This document shows, piece after piece, positions 62,919-64,000 of a DNA stretch of 64,000 bases. Location: NCBI RefSeq assembly GCF_000250655.1, contig NC_016935.1:2250001-2314000 (forward strand). Direction: 5' to 3'. A program made the translations under genes and the position numbers. The stretch is from Paenibacillus mucilaginosus 3016 (lineage in GTDB: Bacteria; Bacillota; Bacilli; Paenibacillales; NBRC-103111). Under the pieces are notes generated by a model, which saw nothing but the letters and a program-made list of their open reading frames with translations, was not told the DNA's origin and ran no database searches. Within the stretch, counting starts at the first letter, position 1. Each line of letters opens with the position of its first letter.

Positions 62919-64000
62919 CTATTGTAATGCAGCATCGATGGGGAAGGCTTGTCCGCTCCATGCCTTCTTCGATGTCCACTCCGCTTTACCTTGCCAGAAT
63001 GAATGCTCCGGCGGCAGACCAAGCGGTAAAAATACGGAAGTGCAAAGGTATAGACTGCCGGTGGAAATGTATGCCTCTCCCATATCCGGTTGGTCGCCGC
63101 AGAAGCCGATACGCAGCCATCCATCCGGATCAAATGTACCGGGCGCTTCGATCATCCGTTCGATGACAGCTGTCAAAGCACATCGAACCTGATTGGAGGC
63201 GACCCCTGGCAGCGGCCACTCCTTCAGTGCCGCCTGGGAGAGCAGCTGAAACGCACCGAACCGGTAAGCCAAGGATCTCCCGATCGCGGGAAAAGTCCCT
63301 TCCGGTGAAATAAGCCGTTCCTGCTGAACTGCATGGCGTGCAGCCCTCTGAATAACCTTCTCCGTGAGCTCTTCCCATTCCGGTGCCTCAGCTCCCAGCG
63401 TCAGCACGATATCGACCAGCATGGGCTGGATTACAAAGCTGTTGTAATAATCCCAGTGAAACTCATCGCCGTCCCCGTAAATACCGTCACCAAGATACCA
63501 TTCCTGATGCTTCTTAAGCGCAAAATCCACACGCATCGGGTCCCAGTCTGCACCAAGCTTGTACAGCGCGGTCTCTGTCATGGCTGCAAACAGCAGCCAA
63601 TTGTTATAGCATGGTTTTCTGGTTCTCGTTGCTTTCAAACAAGCAATCAGATTGTGTTTCACGCGGTCATCAAGCTTGGCAATCAATTCAACCGGCGCCC
63701 GAAGAAGCGCATGAGACAAAAAGGCAGCATCCACTATGGGCTGGTGTCCCTTGGAGAAGTTCATAAAATCCGGGGAAGAGGGGTCTGTTGCAGCATCAAT
63801 AGCGTTCCGTGCAATCAGCGCCATTTTTCTTTGCAGCTCTTCTTCCTCACCCGTAAGCGCTGTAAGCTCAAGCCAGGGCGCCATCCCGCAGAGCAGTCTT
63901 CCGAGGCTCTCCAAATAGGTATACTCCCCCCGATCATCGAGTTTCCCCTGGATGGGCATACTGCTTTTCAGCGACCGTTCATTTAGAGCACTCAGCACGG
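62919..64000 (-). CDS. DUF2264 family protein (5' end outside window)
   Basis: At least 359 residues of a DUF2264 protein, an alpha/alpha-toroid family often found beside polysaccharide lyases and heparinase-like genes in Paenibacillus and Bacteroides sugar loci. Family segments: TYLESLGRLLCGMAPWLEL near the visible start, and YGDGDEFHWDYYNSFVI. The frame remains open to the window edge. Function undefined; a role in uronate oligosaccharide processing is a guess from genomic habits of the family. The gerA-like gene follows 72 bases downstream on the same strand. Confidence 0.82.
   Translation of the reverse strand, partial: VLSALNERSLKSSMPIQGKLDDRGEYTYLESLGRLLCGMAPWLELTALTGEEEELQRKMALIARNAIDAATDPSSPDFMNFSKGHQPIVDAAFLSHALLRAPVELIAKLDDRVKHNLIACLKATRTRKPCYNNWLLFAAMTETALYKLGADWDPMRVDFALKKHQEWYLGDGIYGDGDEFHWDYYNSFVIQPMLVDIVLTLGAEAPEWEELTEKVIQRAARHAVQQERLISPEGTFPAIGRSLAYRFGAFQLLSQAALKEWPLPGVASNQVRCALTAVIERMIEAPGTFDPDGWLRIGFCGDQPDMGEAYISTGSLYLCTSVFLPLGLPPEHSFWQGKAEWTSKKAWSGQAFPIDAALQ

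Noticed and set aside
1..64000. CRISPR array, tRNA or rRNA genes
   Set aside because: No regularly spaced direct repeats and no recognisable tRNA or rRNA sequence were seen by eye.

Overview
The window looks like a chromosomal stretch of a Paenibacillus-like spore-forming Bacillota. The evidence is a gerA/gerC/gerD-like/gerB germinant-receptor operon, two YesM/YesN-type two-component systems, several LplB/LplC-type sugar ABC importers with lipoprotein binding proteins, many AraC regulators, AGGAGG-type ribosome binding sites, GTG/TTG starts and a fairly high GC content in much of the window. I saw no rRNA, tRNA or CRISPR array.

Region 1 (1-10.3 kb): the end of an LplC-type permease, its binding lipoprotein, a large heparinase II/III-like lyase, a divergent AraC regulator, and a GH127 plus GH88 pair that overlap by 4 bp. 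Together they suggest uptake and depolymerisation of a uronic-acid-containing glycan. Region 2 (10.3-12.1 kb) is decayed DNA: repeated inverted motifs, frameshifted small genes and one intact small ORF. Region 3 (12.2-21.7 kb) is a self-contained sugar system (YesM kinase, YesN regulator, lipoprotein, GH2 enzyme, two permeases) with visibly lower GC than region 1. Its right side ends at a broken IS110 transposase and a truncated AraC gene (22.0-23.6 kb). A small cysteine-rich protein and a long gene-poor stretch follow (23.8-24.7 kb).

Region 4 (24.8-36.2 kb) is a metabolic cluster under AraC control: two PhyH-type dioxygenases, an aldo/keto reductase overlapping a creatininase-family hydrolase, a beta-glucuronidase (uidA-like) with an SDR oxidoreductase, an NmrA-type protein, and a TIM-barrel isomerase coupled to its own AraC gene.

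Region 5 (36.2-58.1 kb) is the most striking part. It holds a secreted GH8 with three FN3 domains, a GH36-like enzyme, a second YesM/YesN pair, a complete ABC importer, a beta-propeller protein resembling oligogalacturonate lyase, and three consecutive secreted right-handed beta-helix proteins with carbohydrate-binding or Ig-like modules. A 30-bp element with a core AACATA-N3-TATGTT inverted repeat occurs five times, each in front of a gene of this region (GH8, ABC permease, binding protein and two of the beta-helix proteins). The third beta-helix gene instead has a perfect CcpA cre-type site. This looks like one two-component-controlled extracellular polysaccharide degradation regulon. Region 6 (58.2-64 kb): a PAS/GGDEF remnant, the ger operon with a frameshift in gerA, and the start of a DUF2264 gene running off the window.
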